From: Ktedonobacterales bacterium
GTDB taxonomy: Bacteria; Chloroflexota; Ktedonobacteria; Ktedonobacterales; JADMIN01
Length of the DNA stretch: 30,235 nt
Direction: 5' to 3'
Assembly: GCA_025450405.1 (NCBI GenBank)
Contig: JANWHL010000121.1
Location: 1 to 30,235, forward strand
The notes beneath the pieces were generated by a model that worked only from the letters and a program-made list of their open reading frames with translations, was not told the DNA's origin and did no database searches. The translations under genes and the position numbers were made by a program. This document shows, one piece after another, positions 1 through 8,117 of the stretch (positions are counted from its first letter, which is position 1; the number at the start of each line of letters is the position of its first letter).

Positions 1-133
1 GGGCATCGTCGCCTCCCCCGCCGCTCGCCTGGCGGATCATGTGGCCAGGGCCGCGCGTCGAACGCCCAGCACGCCTGGCGGAGGCGCTCTGCGTGGCGCT
101 TCGCGTGGCGTTTCCGCTCGCCGCGCTCCACGC

Positions 134-388
134 CTACGATGCCAGCCGGTCCCGCGGCCGCGTGCGTGCCCGCTCGTGCGCGCGCTCGAGTGCCCGCGCG
201 CGCTCGTGGCGGACCAGCTCATCCACCGCCGCCACATACCCATTGTACATGCGCTCCAGCACCCGCCGCGGCTGACCCCGCCGCTCCGCCATCGCCAGGT
301 CATACCAGAGCCGCCGCACCCGGGATTCTAGGCGCGCCAGCTCCGCCTGTTCCCCGCTCTCATTGCCAGCAGTCGCGCTCGTCGTCAT
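134..388 (-). CDS. Small charged helical protein, function unknown
   Basis: 84 residues. The ATG (386-388) is preceded on the minus strand by GAGAGGAGG about 10 bases upstream, a strong ribosome binding site, and this is the main reason to accept the frame. The protein is rich in Glu, Arg and Ala. After a polar N-terminus of about 15 residues comes a predicted helix (QAELARLESRVRRLW), then a second helical stretch with many Arg and Glu. This looks like a short coiled-coil or helical-hairpin protein. There is no signal peptide, membrane segment or Cys. It lies on the same strand as the DyP-like gene but about 750 bp downstream, so probably not in one operon. I do not recognise the family. Confidence 0.55.
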   Translation of the reverse strand: MTTSATAGNESGEQAELARLESRVRRLWYDLAMAERRGQPRRVLERMYNGYVAAVDELVRHERARALERAHERARTRPRDRLAS

Positions 389-840
389 GGCGCGTCGCCT
401 CCTCTCGCCTCCGAAGGGGATCCCGCCAGTTCGCGGTCACTGCCCGCCTCGACAGTCCCCGTCTCGCCATTCCCCCCGCCCCGCGCGAATCCGGCAAGTC
501 CCGTTTCCCACGCTCACCCGCTTGGGCATTGACGGCGCGTCCCACCATGCGCCGCAACATCGTATCGCTGCCCGACGGCAAGCCCACACCCATCCACTCA
601 CCTCCCGCCATCCCACGTCACGACTTCCGCCGCCCGCCATCCAGCCCCTGGAATCACCCGCCCAGCCACTCTATACTGACACTCAGGGCAGCACACATGT
701 CTGGCGCACCGACGTTCGCGAGGCGTAGAGCGTTCCCAAACGTCATGAAGGGCACCATGCCGACCAATCACGTCACCTCCGCCCTGCGCAGGCCATTCGT
801 CGCCGTGGCGCTCCACGCCTGGCCCCACCGCCCTAACACC

Positions 841-1010
841 CGTGATCGTTGCGGCATTCCGCGGCATGCCCTACTGATTGCTTCATCCACACCGCGCGCT
901 TCCCTTGCCGGGACGCGTGGCAAATTGCACCGTCCCGTACGCTCACTCCCGACCATCCACCATGATCGCCGACGCGCCTTGCGGCATGCCCTGCCGATTG
1001 CTTCGCCCAT
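841..1010. repeat. Imperfect direct repeat, 120-bp spacing
   Basis: A block of about 50 bases starting at 841 recurs exactly 120 bases later at 961. By hand I count about 35 of 50 positions identical without gaps, including the shared core GCGGCATGCCCT followed by GATTGCTTC. The sequence between the two blocks is not clearly duplicated. This may be the remains of a longer noncoding tandem repeat. Confidence 0.5.
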
Positions 1011-1039
1011 CCTCCAGGCATCCCACGGCGCGCCCGACT

Positions 1040-1077
1040 CCCCTCTCCCCGCGGGGAGAGGGGCCGGGGGTGAGGAC
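1040..1077. repeat. REP-like palindrome with GGGGTGAGG tail, copy 1
   Basis: A perfect 24-base palindrome (arms CCCCTCTCCCCG and CGGGGAGAGGGG, 1040-1063) is followed by CCGGGGGTGAGGAC. The same design in the opposite orientation occurs at 19825-19865 and, in part, at 19762-19794. It lies about 65 bases past the 3' end of the minus-strand DyP-like gene. It could act as a transcript-end hairpin or be one member of a dispersed REP family. Confidence 0.65.
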
Positions 1078-1142
1078 CCTTGAGCCGGTGGGGGAGGACT
1101 CCGCCCGCCTCCGCCCTCCCCTCCTCCCTGTGAACCGTCTCT

Positions 1143-2603
1143 CTAGAGCTCGGTCAGCGGGAAGGCACGGTGGGCGCGCGGTGGCACAAGGAAATTCTGG
1201 CGGCGCGTGGCGCGGATGAACGCATTGATCCCATTCGCGGCGGGCGCGACGTCATAGCGGCCGGTGAGGTCGGCGGCGTCCATGGCCTGGCGGCTCTGGT
1301 GGAAGATCGACGAGCCCGGCGTAAACGCGAGGAAATGGACGCCTGGAGTCGGGCCCGAGGCGTCCAGCGCGTCCATGGTATTGAAGTCTACCCGGAGTTG
1401 AAGGGCCTGCCCCTCGCGCGAGCGACTGCCGCGCTGGACGGCCTCATTGTGCCCGATCACCAGATCCGTCCGCGCGTCGTCCGCGGCGGTGTTCGGGTTG
1501 AGCCAGATTGTCTGGACGACCACACGCCCCGGCGGCGCCACGGCATACCGGTGGAACATGCGCGCGGCGCGCTGGTCGTAGGTGAGCGCGTACCAGCGGT
1601 CGAGATCCTCGATCAGGTGCGAGAGATGCATGGTCGTTCCGCCCGCGAAGTAGTCGCCGGGCCGGGCACTGGTAAGCGGCTGCAACAGGGCATCGCGCTT
1701 GCCATCGAAGCTGACCGCCTCCTCGCTGGCCTGGCCGAGCCGCTGGGTGGAGGTGAAGCCCATAAAGAGCGGCGCCGCCTCCGGGATCGCGTCGGCCACC
1801 GCCAGCCGCGCCGCGCGCGCCAGGCGACGTGGCAGTCCGGCGCCGACGAAGCCGGTGCGCACCGAGGTGACGGAGAAGAGATCGGAAAGGTCGGCGGCTG
1901 GCGCGGGCTGGCCCGCGAGCGTGCCGCTCCGACCGAAGAGCGCCGCGTGGACATCCCGCAGGTACGAGAGGACATCGGAGCGGAAGTGAAAGGCCACCTC
2001 GTTGGCTTCGAGCAGCGTCGTCGGCGGATCGCTCGCGAAACGCATCGCGTCCAGCAGCGCGGGTGGGCCCGTTGGGTGGGCAACTGGCGCGGCGTCGGCC
2101 CCGGTCATCACCGGAAGATGATCATTGAATACGTCGCCCGGTACGTGGGCGCGGAAGTACGGCAGGCCGTATGCCACCAGCGGAAAGACGCCGGAGGGCG
2201 CGTACGCGTAGGCCGCCTCGACCGCCCGCAACGCCGCTTCAAGCCGCCGCCGCTCGAGGGTGCCAGGCGTACGCGCCAGGTTGGCCGTGATGACCAGATT
2301 CCAGACGGGCGGGATGATCACGTCCACGCCGGAATCGGGATCGACGCGCACGCGCACGCCGTAGTCATGCACCTGATACTGGCCGCGCGGGTAGCCGCCG
2401 GGCGGCGGCGCGACACCCCGGCGCGTCGGCCCCGGCAGCAGGGCGAGACCGCCATAGAGCGCGGCGGCGGCCGCGCCAGTCCCGGCTATCTGGAGTACCC
2501 GGCGCCGACTCAGGCGCGTGGTTTGCACGGGGCTGGACGGCGTCGCGTCCTCGTGCCGTGTCCGCGCCTCACCGTTCACCGCGCTCCGCGTCCCGCCCAG
2601 CAT
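1143..2603 (-). CDS. Tat-exported DyP-peroxidase-like protein
   Basis: 486 residues from the ATG at 2601-2603, chosen because GAGAGGA lies about 10 bases upstream; an upstream ATG (2774) adds only Arg-rich sequence. Residues 32-38 (SRRRVLQ) form a twin-arginine motif, followed by an Ala/Gly-rich hydrophobic stretch to about residue 56, so the protein should be exported folded by the Tat system. The mature part has blocks I associate with Tat-exported DyP-like proteins (the DUF7405 type): GFVGAGLP, MGFTSTQ, a DYFAGGTTMHLSHL block with DLDRWY, a MFHRYA segment, and a C-terminal end with NFLVPPRAHRAFPL. I do not see a clear GxxDG motif as in classical DyP heme peroxidases, so activity is uncertain. 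Family assignment is from memory of motifs. It has no same-strand partner nearby, so it is probably monocistronic. Confidence 0.6.
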   Translation of the reverse strand: MLGGTRSAVNGEARTRHEDATPSSPVQTTRLSRRRVLQIAGTGAAAAALYGGLALLPGPTRRGVAPPPGGYPRGQYQVHDYGVRVRVDPDSGVDVIIPPVWNLVITANLARTPGTLERRRLEAALRAVEAAYAYAPSGVFPLVAYGLPYFRAHVPGDVFNDHLPVMTGADAAPVAHPTGPPALLDAMRFASDPPTTLLEANEVAFHFRSDVLSYLRDVHAALFGRSGTLAGQPAPAADLSDLFSVTSVRTGFVGAGLPRRLARAARLAVADAIPEAAPLFMGFTSTQRLGQASEEAVSFDGKRDALLQPLTSARPGDYFAGGTTMHLSHLIEDLDRWYALTYDQRAARMFHRYAVAPPGRVVVQTIWLNPNTAADDARTDLVIGHNEAVQRGSRSREGQALQLRVDFNTMDALDASGPTPGVHFLAFTPGSSIFHQSRQAMDAADLTGRYDVAPAANGINAFIRATRRQNFLVPPRAHRAFPLTEL

Positions 2604-3084
2604 GCCAGAACCATCCTCTCGCCGCGCGGGGTTCCAGGCGCACAGCACCAGGACCGCCCCCATGCGCCAAGGCGTCCCCCATCGTGCAGCAAGGCACATG
2701 CCGGGCACGCGGACGCGCGCGTTCCGCGCGCATATTTGCCGCCTTTTGGCCACATATGGCGCGCGTGGCACCAATCATGCCGCACCCGCTGGCCCGGCTG
2801 GGTCGCGACGTGGCGGCCCGGAAGATCGCACGCACTAAAGCCCTCGTATCGCGAGTGGCCCGTTGGGCGGTCACGGTCTTTGACCAGAAGCGCGGAGAGA
2901 GGAGGGGACAGGAGGACGGAGTGGCTCGCGCATAGCCACTCACGTCGACAACTCGACGAGGCACGTACGTCTGGTTCCCAATGTGGCCGTCGCGGCGCCC
3001 TCACACGGAGGCGAGCGCTGGGCGGCATGGCGCATCTCGCCGGACTCCGCTGTCCGGCCATCGCAACTTGAAAGGGACACAGGC
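2604..3084. other. Divergent intergenic region with a perfect stem-loop
   Basis: This separates the minus-strand DyP-like gene from the plus-strand secreted protein. I see no gene in it. An 8-bp perfect inverted repeat (GAGTGGCT at 2919-2926, AGCCACTC at 2934-2941, 7-base loop) lies about 145 bases upstream of the secreted-protein start. A TTGACC hexamer at 2880-2885 has no convincing -10 partner. The AAAGGGA at 3071-3077 is the ribosome binding site of the next gene. Confidence 0.45.
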
Positions 3085-4797
3085 ATGCCATCGCGCTTTA
3101 CGTCGCGTTTCCGCATCGGGGCGATGCTGGTCGCTGGCGTGGCCACGATCGCCGCCCTGGTGATGATGAATCTCGTGGTCCACACGCCGGTCGCGGCGGG
3201 ACCACATCCGGCGCCCTACTGTGGAGCCCATCCGCAGTTCTGCACTGAGACCGCCGATCCCTGGAGCTATAACGGGACCTATACCGGGCACGACGAGCCC
3301 TCACTGCTCTACTACTCGACGGTCCCCGGCTCAGGCAACTCCAATGTCTACCAACTGAAACTCCCCAGTGATCCCCCCACCGCCCCGAACGACAACGGGA
3401 CGGGTGGCACGTGGAGCTTCCAGCTCCATCCGGCCTTCTGGTTCGGCATGATCATGTGCGACGACCAGTCGGCACCGAATCCGGGGGCCACGTGCCTCGC
3501 GGACAGCGACAAGAACCTGCACAACAGCTCGAACCCGCAGTCCTCGGACTACATTGGGCTCACGCCGGGCCAGGGCTTCATGGAGATGCAGTTCTATCCG
3601 CCCGGCTGGGGAAACGTGGGGACCGGTGTGAGCTGTGGCCCCGACAACACTCAGTGGTGCGCCGCGCTCAACATTGATAGCTTCTCCTCGAACTCGAACA
3701 CGGGCATCCCGAATAATTCGGCCTGCCTGAACGCCGCCGGTGAAGAGTACGTGAACTACGCGATCATCACCAAGAGCGGCAAGTCGCAGGGGCCGGCCGA
3801 TCCACTCGACCAGACGCTCGCGACATTTGAGACCAGTCCCGACACACTGGAAATGAACAGCAGCGACCGCCTGACCGTGGACATGCACGACACCGCGGCG
3901 GGCTTTCAGGTGGTCATCCATGACCTGACCACCGGCGAGACCGGCTCGATGACCGCGAGCATCGAGAACGGCTTCGGGCATCCGCTCTATCAGCCCGAGT
4001 CGGCGACCTGCACCGACGCGGCGTACGCGTTCCATCCGATGTTCAGCACGTCCACCCCGAACACGCGCGTCTACTGGGCGGCCCACACGTACAACGTGGC
4101 GTTCTCGGACGAGATCGGCCACTTCGAATACTGCCCATCGGCGAGCGTTTCGAGCCGTGGTCGCTGCACCACGGCGAGTGTCACCGATCCCAGCGGTGTG
4201 GACAGCGATGACCGTGGGTGTGCCAACCTGCCGCTGGTCAACGTGCCTGGGCAGCCAGATTTCGGCGGTTGTCTCTCGACAGACAATGACTTCGACGGCC
4301 CCGAGTACCAGCACAATTGGGCGGGATCCATCGCGAACCACGACACCGACGCGTCGCTCCACGCCACACCCATCACGTTCAGCAGCCCGCTCTTCACGGG
4401 GCCCGGCGAAAGCGGATTGCGGAACTATTCGCGGGTGGCGTTCGAGGCCGACCTGCCGCGCATCGAAGGTGCCGACTCGTCGCCCAACAACAATTGCCAG
4501 CGGCACGTGTTCAACCCCGCTGACCCGAGCCCGGGCGCCGGCTGTGTGAACCCGCCGAATGGCGCCAGCTTCTATCCCTTCTACTCCGCGGTCAACCAGA
4601 ACGGCACCTGCGTCTGGCAAGAAGGTGACGCCAACCTCGCCAACGTGATCAACAATTTCGGCGGCAGCTCCACCGCGGAGTTCGGCGAGCTGCAGCTGAT
4701 TCTGTACCCCGCCACTGGCTTCACCACCACTGGCCGGTTCAACAACTTCCATCGTACTCTGAACAACAACCCATGCCCGCAGCCCAACGGAGGCTAA
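3085..4797 (+). CDS. Large secreted Cys- and Asn-rich protein, unknown family
   Basis: 570 residues. The ATG at 3085 is chosen because AAAGGGA lies 7 bases upstream and a typical signal peptide follows: basic N-terminus (R4, R8, R10), hydrophobic core 11-32, likely cleavage after V36-A37-A38. The frame is open further upstream but lacks these signals. The mature protein is rich in Asn, Ser, Gly, Thr and aromatic residues and has many Cys spread along its length, suggesting a disulfide-bonded beta-rich extracellular protein. Landmarks are GQGFMEMQFYPPGW, WCAALNIDSFS, EEYVNYAIITKSGK, DRLTVDMHDTAAGFQV and a C-terminal GELQLILYPATGF. I see no second membrane segment, LPxTG-type anchor or recognised catalytic motif. 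Similar motif-bearing secreted proteins exist in soil bacteria as far as I recall, but I cannot name a family. The lipoprotein gene follows after 234 bases. Confidence 0.8.
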   Translation: MPSRFTSRFRIGAMLVAGVATIAALVMMNLVVHTPVAAGPHPAPYCGAHPQFCTETADPWSYNGTYTGHDEPSLLYYSTVPGSGNSNVYQLKLPSDPPTAPNDNGTGGTWSFQLHPAFWFGMIMCDDQSAPNPGATCLADSDKNLHNSSNPQSSDYIGLTPGQGFMEMQFYPPGWGNVGTGVSCGPDNTQWCAALNIDSFSSNSNTGIPNNSACLNAAGEEYVNYAIITKSGKSQGPADPLDQTLATFETSPDTLEMNSSDRLTVDMHDTAAGFQVVIHDLTTGETGSMTASIENGFGHPLYQPESATCTDAAYAFHPMFSTSTPNTRVYWAAHTYNVAFSDEIGHFEYCPSASVSSRGRCTTASVTDPSGVDSDDRGCANLPLVNVPGQPDFGGCLSTDNDFDGPEYQHNWAGSIANHDTDASLHATPITFSSPLFTGPGESGLRNYSRVAFEADLPRIEGADSSPNNNCQRHVFNPADPSPGAGCVNPPNGASFYPFYSAVNQNGTCVWQEGDANLANVINNFGGSSTAEFGELQLILYPATGFTTTGRFNNFHRTLNNNPCPQPNGG

Positions 4798-4840
4798 AGC
4801 AACCGCTAGAGCGGGCGAGTGTGTAACGCCACGCGCGGTC

Positions 4841-4876
4841 CGGCCGCCGTCGGTCCACCCGGATCGGCGGCGGCCG
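4841..4876 (+). terminator. Possible hairpin after the secreted-protein gene
   Basis: CGGCCGCCG (4841-4849) pairs perfectly with CGGCGGCCG (4868-4876) around an 18-base loop, 43 bases after the stop codon. There is no T-tract, and such stems arise easily in GC-rich DNA, so this is weak. Confidence 0.25.
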
Positions 4877-5031
4877 CGCTATTGGCGGTGGGGCGGGGCC
4901 ACACACCCAGGAACCACATCCATGGACGAATCTGACCGGGTGACACGATTGGTGAGCACGGGAACCCGGATGGTCCCGCGGACGTCCATATCCGCGAGAG
5001 CATGTTCTGTTCAGGGGGAGAGGAGACGCGC

Positions 5032-5613
5032 ATGCCTATCTCCATCCGGCGGCCTGGCGTACTCGCGGGCGCCCTCGCGCTCGCCCTCCTGGTGGGCGCC
5101 TGCGGCCGCGGCGCGCCGACATCGCCCGCTGGGTCCGCGCTGTCCACCACGCCCGTGGCCTCGGGCACCGCTGGCACACCTGGGAGCGGCACGCATGCTG
5201 GCACACCAACGCCAGGCGGCGGCTCGACCACGACAGGGAAGGGCGACGTGACGCTCACCCTAGCCGGCGGACCGTACGCGGCCGGACATCCCATCAGCGT
5301 CGCGATCCATGACGGTCGCGGGACGCCGATCTACGCCATCAACACGCACACGAGCTGTACGCCGATCCAGTTACAGCGCTGGGACGGCACCGCCTGGCAA
5401 TCGGTGGGGGGGTGCGGCGGCCAGGTGCCTCACCCCAGCGTGGTCACGATCACTGGTGAGACGGTGGTGACCCTGCAACCCGCTCAAGGCGCCTACGCTG
5501 GCGGAACCTGGTCAGCGGGGACCTACCGCGCCGAGCTGACGTACACGACGAACACGAGCCAGGCGTTCGCCGCTGGCACCAGTGCGTACTCGAACACCTT
5601 CACGATTAGCTGA
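5032..5613 (+). CDS. Lipoprotein with a C-terminal beta-sandwich-like domain
   Basis: 193 residues from the ATG at 5032, preceded by GGGGGAGAGGAG. Residues 1-24 are a lipoprotein signal: Arg6-Arg7, hydrophobic stretch, and lipobox V-G-A-C with Cys24 as the lipidated residue. A Ser/Thr/Gly/Pro-rich linker of about 50 residues follows, then a domain of about 120 residues made of short beta-like segments (VTLTLAGGPYAAG, ISVAIHD, IQLQRWDG, TYRAELTYT) with two Cys (in THTSCTP and GGCGG) that could form a disulfide. It resembles an immunoglobulin-like or protease-inhibitor-like beta sandwich, but I cannot assign a family. It is expected on the outer face of the cytoplasmic membrane. The preceding secreted-protein gene on the same strand may share its envelope context. 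Confidence 0.75.
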   Translation: MPISIRRPGVLAGALALALLVGACGRGAPTSPAGSALSTTPVASGTAGTPGSGTHAGTPTPGGGSTTTGKGDVTLTLAGGPYAAGHPISVAIHDGRGTPIYAINTHTSCTPIQLQRWDGTAWQSVGGCGGQVPHPSVVTITGETVVTLQPAQGAYAGGTWSAGTYRAELTYTTNTSQAFAAGTSAYSNTFTIS

Positions 5614-5738
5614 CGCGCATCGCCCCCATCACAACGCCGATCGCTAGCGGTGCCGGCATTCGAGCGGGTAGAATGGATGGTTGGGGTCCGCCCGACCGAA
5701 TAGACACAGAATGATACCGCTGGATGCGAGGCAATGGC

Positions 5739-6848
5739 GTGACGCGTGTAGTCGTGGCGATGAGCGGAGGCGTAGATAGCTCGGTGGCGGCGGCCTTGCT
5801 CCGGGAGCAAGGCTACGACGTCGTCGGCATCATGCTGCGCCTCTGGTCGGAGCCGGCCGCCACCACGGACGATGGCGTGGAACTGGTGGCCGAGAACAAG
5901 TGCTGCTCGCTCGAATCGGTCAACGACGCCCGGCGCGTGGCGGCCGCGCTCGACATCCCCTTCTATGTCGTCAATGTGGAGGAGCCCTTCCGCCGGACCA
6001 TTGTGGACTTCTTCTACGACGAGTACACGGCCGGGCGCACGCCCAATCCGTGTCTGCGCTGCAATCGGCATATCCGCTTCACACTGCTGCTGGAGCGCGC
6101 CCTGGCGCTCGGCGCCGACTATCTGGCCACCGGGCACTATGTGCGTGTGGACGACGACCCGGCGACGGGCCTCCGCCGGTTGCGGTGCGGGGTGGACGAC
6201 GCCAAGGACCAGTCGTATGTTCTGCACGTGCTCACCCAGGCCCAGTTGCGTCACGCTCTTTTCCCGCTGGGCGCGCTGACCAAGCCAGAGGTGCGTGCCA
6301 TCGCCGCCGCGCGCGGCCTGCCGGTGGCGGCCAAGGCCGAGAGCCAGGAGCTCTGCTTCGTCGCGGCCAACGACTATCGCGGCTTCGTCCGGCGCTACGC
6401 CGCCGCCTCGGGTCGCGACGCCCCAGCACCGGGGCCGATCCTCGACGCCACGGGCACGGAAGTTGGCCGCCATGAGGGACTCGCCTACTATACCGTCGGG
6501 CAGCGCAAGGGCCTTGGCCTCACCGCGCGCGCCCCACTGCACGTCCTCCAGCTGGATGCCGCCCGCAACGCTCTGGTGGTGGGACCGGCCGAGGCGCTCG
6601 ACCGCGACGCGTTCACCGTGCGCGAGACCACCTTCAATGCGGGGATAGTGCCAGACGCACCATTCGACGCGCTGGTGAAGGTGCGCTATAAGGCGCCGGC
6701 GCGACCGGCGCGCGTCACGCCCCTGCCGGACGGCCGGGCCAAGGTGGCGCTGGCGGAGGCGCAGCGAGCGATCACGCCTGGTCAGGCGGCCGTCTTCTAC
6801 GACGCCGCGACCGGCGATCAGGTGCTCGGCGGCGGGATCATCGAGTAG
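5739..6848 (+). CDS. mnmA: tRNA-specific 2-thiouridylase MnmA
   Basis: MnmA uses ATP and a relayed sulfur to make 2-thiouridine at wobble U34 of tRNA-Glu, -Gln and -Lys in the cytoplasm. I chose the GTG at 5739 (369 residues) because GCGAGG lies 7 bases upstream and the result starts VTRVVVAMSGGVDSS, the normal MnmA N-terminus; an ATG at 5724 would add five residues without a ribosome binding site. The PP-loop SGGVDSS is at residues 9-15. The two catalytic cysteines are present: Cys105 in TPNPCLRCN and Cys206 in SQELCFVA. GHYVR, KDQSYVL and YYTVGQRKGLGL are further family blocks. The C-terminal beta-barrel with VRYKAPARPARV is complete, so the gene is full length. It stands alone between the lipoprotein and DUF6941-like genes. 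Confidence 0.96.
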   Translation: MTRVVVAMSGGVDSSVAAALLREQGYDVVGIMLRLWSEPAATTDDGVELVAENKCCSLESVNDARRVAAALDIPFYVVNVEEPFRRTIVDFFYDEYTAGRTPNPCLRCNRHIRFTLLLERALALGADYLATGHYVRVDDDPATGLRRLRCGVDDAKDQSYVLHVLTQAQLRHALFPLGALTKPEVRAIAAARGLPVAAKAESQELCFVAANDYRGFVRRYAAASGRDAPAPGPILDATGTEVGRHEGLAYYTVGQRKGLGLTARAPLHVLQLDAARNALVVGPAEALDRDAFTVRETTFNAGIVPDAPFDALVKVRYKAPARPARVTPLPDGRAKVALAEAQRAITPGQAAVFYDAATGDQVLGGGIIE

Positions 6849-6943
6849 AGCGGTGGTTCCCACGAGCCGAGAAAGGCGAACACGGCATCGGCCACCTGGC
6901 GCCGTTTTTCGATGTTGATGCCCTTGGCCCGAATCATCGGCAT
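6818..6943 (-). pseudogene. Possible tautomerase-type N-terminal remnant
   Basis: A minus-strand frame from the ATG at 6941-6943 begins MPMIRAKGIN and continues EKRRQVADAVFAFLG. This resembles the start of 4-oxalocrotonate tautomerase or DUF1904-type proteins, where Pro2 is the catalytic base after removal of Met. After about 27 residues the similarity ends and the frame runs into the 3' end of mnmA on the other strand. There is no ribosome binding site and the rest of a tautomerase is missing, so I read it as a decayed fragment. Chance resemblance is possible because the match is short. Confidence 0.3.
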
Positions 6944-7006
6944 ATATGGATGCGCCGATCCGGGGTGCTTGGCGGGTACTTCACGTCGAGTGCCCGCTAC
7001 TGATCT

Positions 7007-7018
7007 TGCCAATTGGCA
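7007..7018. promoter_or_regulatory. 12-bp palindrome upstream of the DUF6941-like gene
   Basis: TGCCAATTGGCA is a perfect palindrome 115 bases before the start codon at 7134. It could be an operator half of a dimeric regulator. A single short palindrome is weak evidence. Confidence 0.25.
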
Positions 7019-7133
7019 GAGCATGCGCTTCGGCCGCCCAGTAAGCCGCTGGGGCACATTCTATGCATCATAGGGCGGCGAGCTGATGCCTCCCTATCAC
7101 TCCCCCGCACGGCACGCGCAAGGAGGTCTTCTC

Positions 7134-7586
7134 ATGTTGCCCACGTTCCTCGACCAGCCCGAGATCGACTTCCTCATCTTGGCGGACCGCGCCGAAGTCC
7201 TCAATGGCAAGCTCTACCTGATGGGCGGCGCCTGGGACCAGATCGGCGTCGCGGATTTCGCTCGGCCTCTCACGTTCTCTCTCGCCGTCGGTCTGGTCAT
7301 CCCGTGGAACGCCACCAACGTGGATCACACGCTCGAGCTCTCCCTGCTCGACGAGGATGGGAATGCGCTCTTCCAGTGGAGCGGCGGTTTCAAGACCGGT
7401 CGTCCGACCGAATTACCTCAGGGAGCCTCCCAGCATAGCATCCTGGCGTTCACCGTCTCGGTTGTCTTGCCCCACGCCGGCACCTACCGTGCCGAAGCCC
7501 ACCTCAACCACACCAGCGACCGGGCTACCGCCTTCGTCGCGCACTCAATTGCCGCGTCCGTACCCACCCAGACACGCCGCGGCTGA
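7134..7586 (+). CDS. DUF6941-like small beta-rich protein
   Basis: 150 residues. The ATG at 7134 is set by AAGGAGG at 7120-7126, 7 bases upstream; the frame is open earlier but without signals. The N-terminal block, a DFLILADRAEVLNGKLYLMGGAWD sequence running over about residues 10-33, matches the pattern I associate with the DUF6941 family (short cytoplasmic proteins with a 'G-K-L-x-x-x-G-G-x-W-D' signature). The rest alternates hydrophobic strands (TLELSLLDEDG, ILAFTVSVVLPHAGTYRAEAHLN), so a single beta-sandwich domain is likely. There is no signal peptide. Function is unknown. Its 3' end faces that of the Nudix gene with 22 bases between. Confidence 0.75.
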   Translation: MLPTFLDQPEIDFLILADRAEVLNGKLYLMGGAWDQIGVADFARPLTFSLAVGLVIPWNATNVDHTLELSLLDEDGNALFQWSGGFKTGRPTELPQGASQHSILAFTVSVVLPHAGTYRAEAHLNHTSDRATAFVAHSIAASVPTQTRRG

Positions 7587-7608
7587 TCGCTGCTCCGCGA
7601 CTTGCTGA

Positions 7609-8106
7609 CTACACCCGATACTCGCCAAGCGCCTCGTACGGTCGGGTGCGATAGACGCGGTAGACGACGGCGTCTCCAGCCTGGTACACCAGCGCGTCCC
7701 GCAACTTGGCGGCCTGCGTCGGCGCCGTCACCAGCGCCAGCGCCTCCTCTGGCGTGAACCATCCCGCCGCGGTGATCTCCTCGGCGGGACTGGGATCGGG
7801 CCGCGGCTCGCCGGAGACATGGGCGCAGAGGAAAGTGAGCATCACCTTTTCCGGCGCCACAACGTTCGAGTAGATGGCCACCAGTCGCCCCACCGCGACC
7901 TCGCAGCCGCTCTCCTCCAGAATCTCGCGCCGCAGAGCCCCCAGCAGGTCCTCACCGCGCTCCACCTGACCGCCCGGCGGCTCCCAGCCGCGGCGCGCTG
8001 TTCGGACCAGCAGAACGCGCCCCGCCGCGTCGCGTACCACGCCCATCACGGCCACGATGTGCCGCGGCGGGTCATGCCGAGGATATTCGGCCACGGATCC
8101 CTCCAT
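7609..8106 (-). CDS. Nudix hydrolase
   Basis: 165 residues. The Nudix box is perfect: G46-x5-E52-x7-R60-E61-I62-x-E64-E65-x-G67-C68, which binds the metal and hydrolyses a nucleoside diphosphate linked to another group. Upstream strands (HIVAVMGVVRDAAGRVLLVRT) and the W41-E42-P43-P44-G45-G46 lead-in are typical of the MutT/ADP-ribose pyrophosphatase group, but the substrate cannot be read from the sequence. The start (ATG at 8104-8106) lies only 11 bases after the stop of the large zinc-ribbon membrane protein on the same strand, so the two are probably co-transcribed. No strong ribosome binding site is visible, which fits translational coupling. Confidence 0.9.
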   Translation of the reverse strand: MEGSVAEYPRHDPPRHIVAVMGVVRDAAGRVLLVRTARRGWEPPGGQVERGEDLLGALRREILEESGCEVAVGRLVAIYSNVVAPEKVMLTFLCAHVSGEPRPDPSPAEEITAAGWFTPEEALALVTAPTQAAKLRDALVYQAGDAVVYRVYRTRPYEALGEYRV

Positions 8107-8117
8107 CGCGGGCGCGA

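Larger units (their letters stand above)
389..1142. other. Gene-free interval of about 750 bp with repeats
   Basis: Open frames here (for example a Pro/Arg/His-rich one crossing 139-1083 on plus) have the composition expected from GC-rich noncoding DNA and no ribosome binding site. The interval holds an imperfect 120-bp-period duplication (843-888 and 963-1008) and a REP-like palindrome (1040-1077). I see no gene. Confidence 0.5.

Noticed and set aside
139..1083. 314-residue plus-strand open frame
   Set aside because: Pro/Arg/His-rich, no start signals, and it runs through the palindrome and repeats.
1170..3071. 633-residue plus-strand open frame
   Set aside because: It is antisense to the DyP-like gene, is dominated by Arg/Gly/Ala, has no ribosome binding site and contains no recognisable motif. 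High GC leaves such frames open.
3331..4752. 473-residue minus-strand open frame
   Set aside because: Antisense to the secreted protein, whose signal peptide and ribosome binding site are clear.
5523..6863. 446-residue minus-strand open frame
   Set aside because: Antisense to mnmA, which has all its catalytic motifs.
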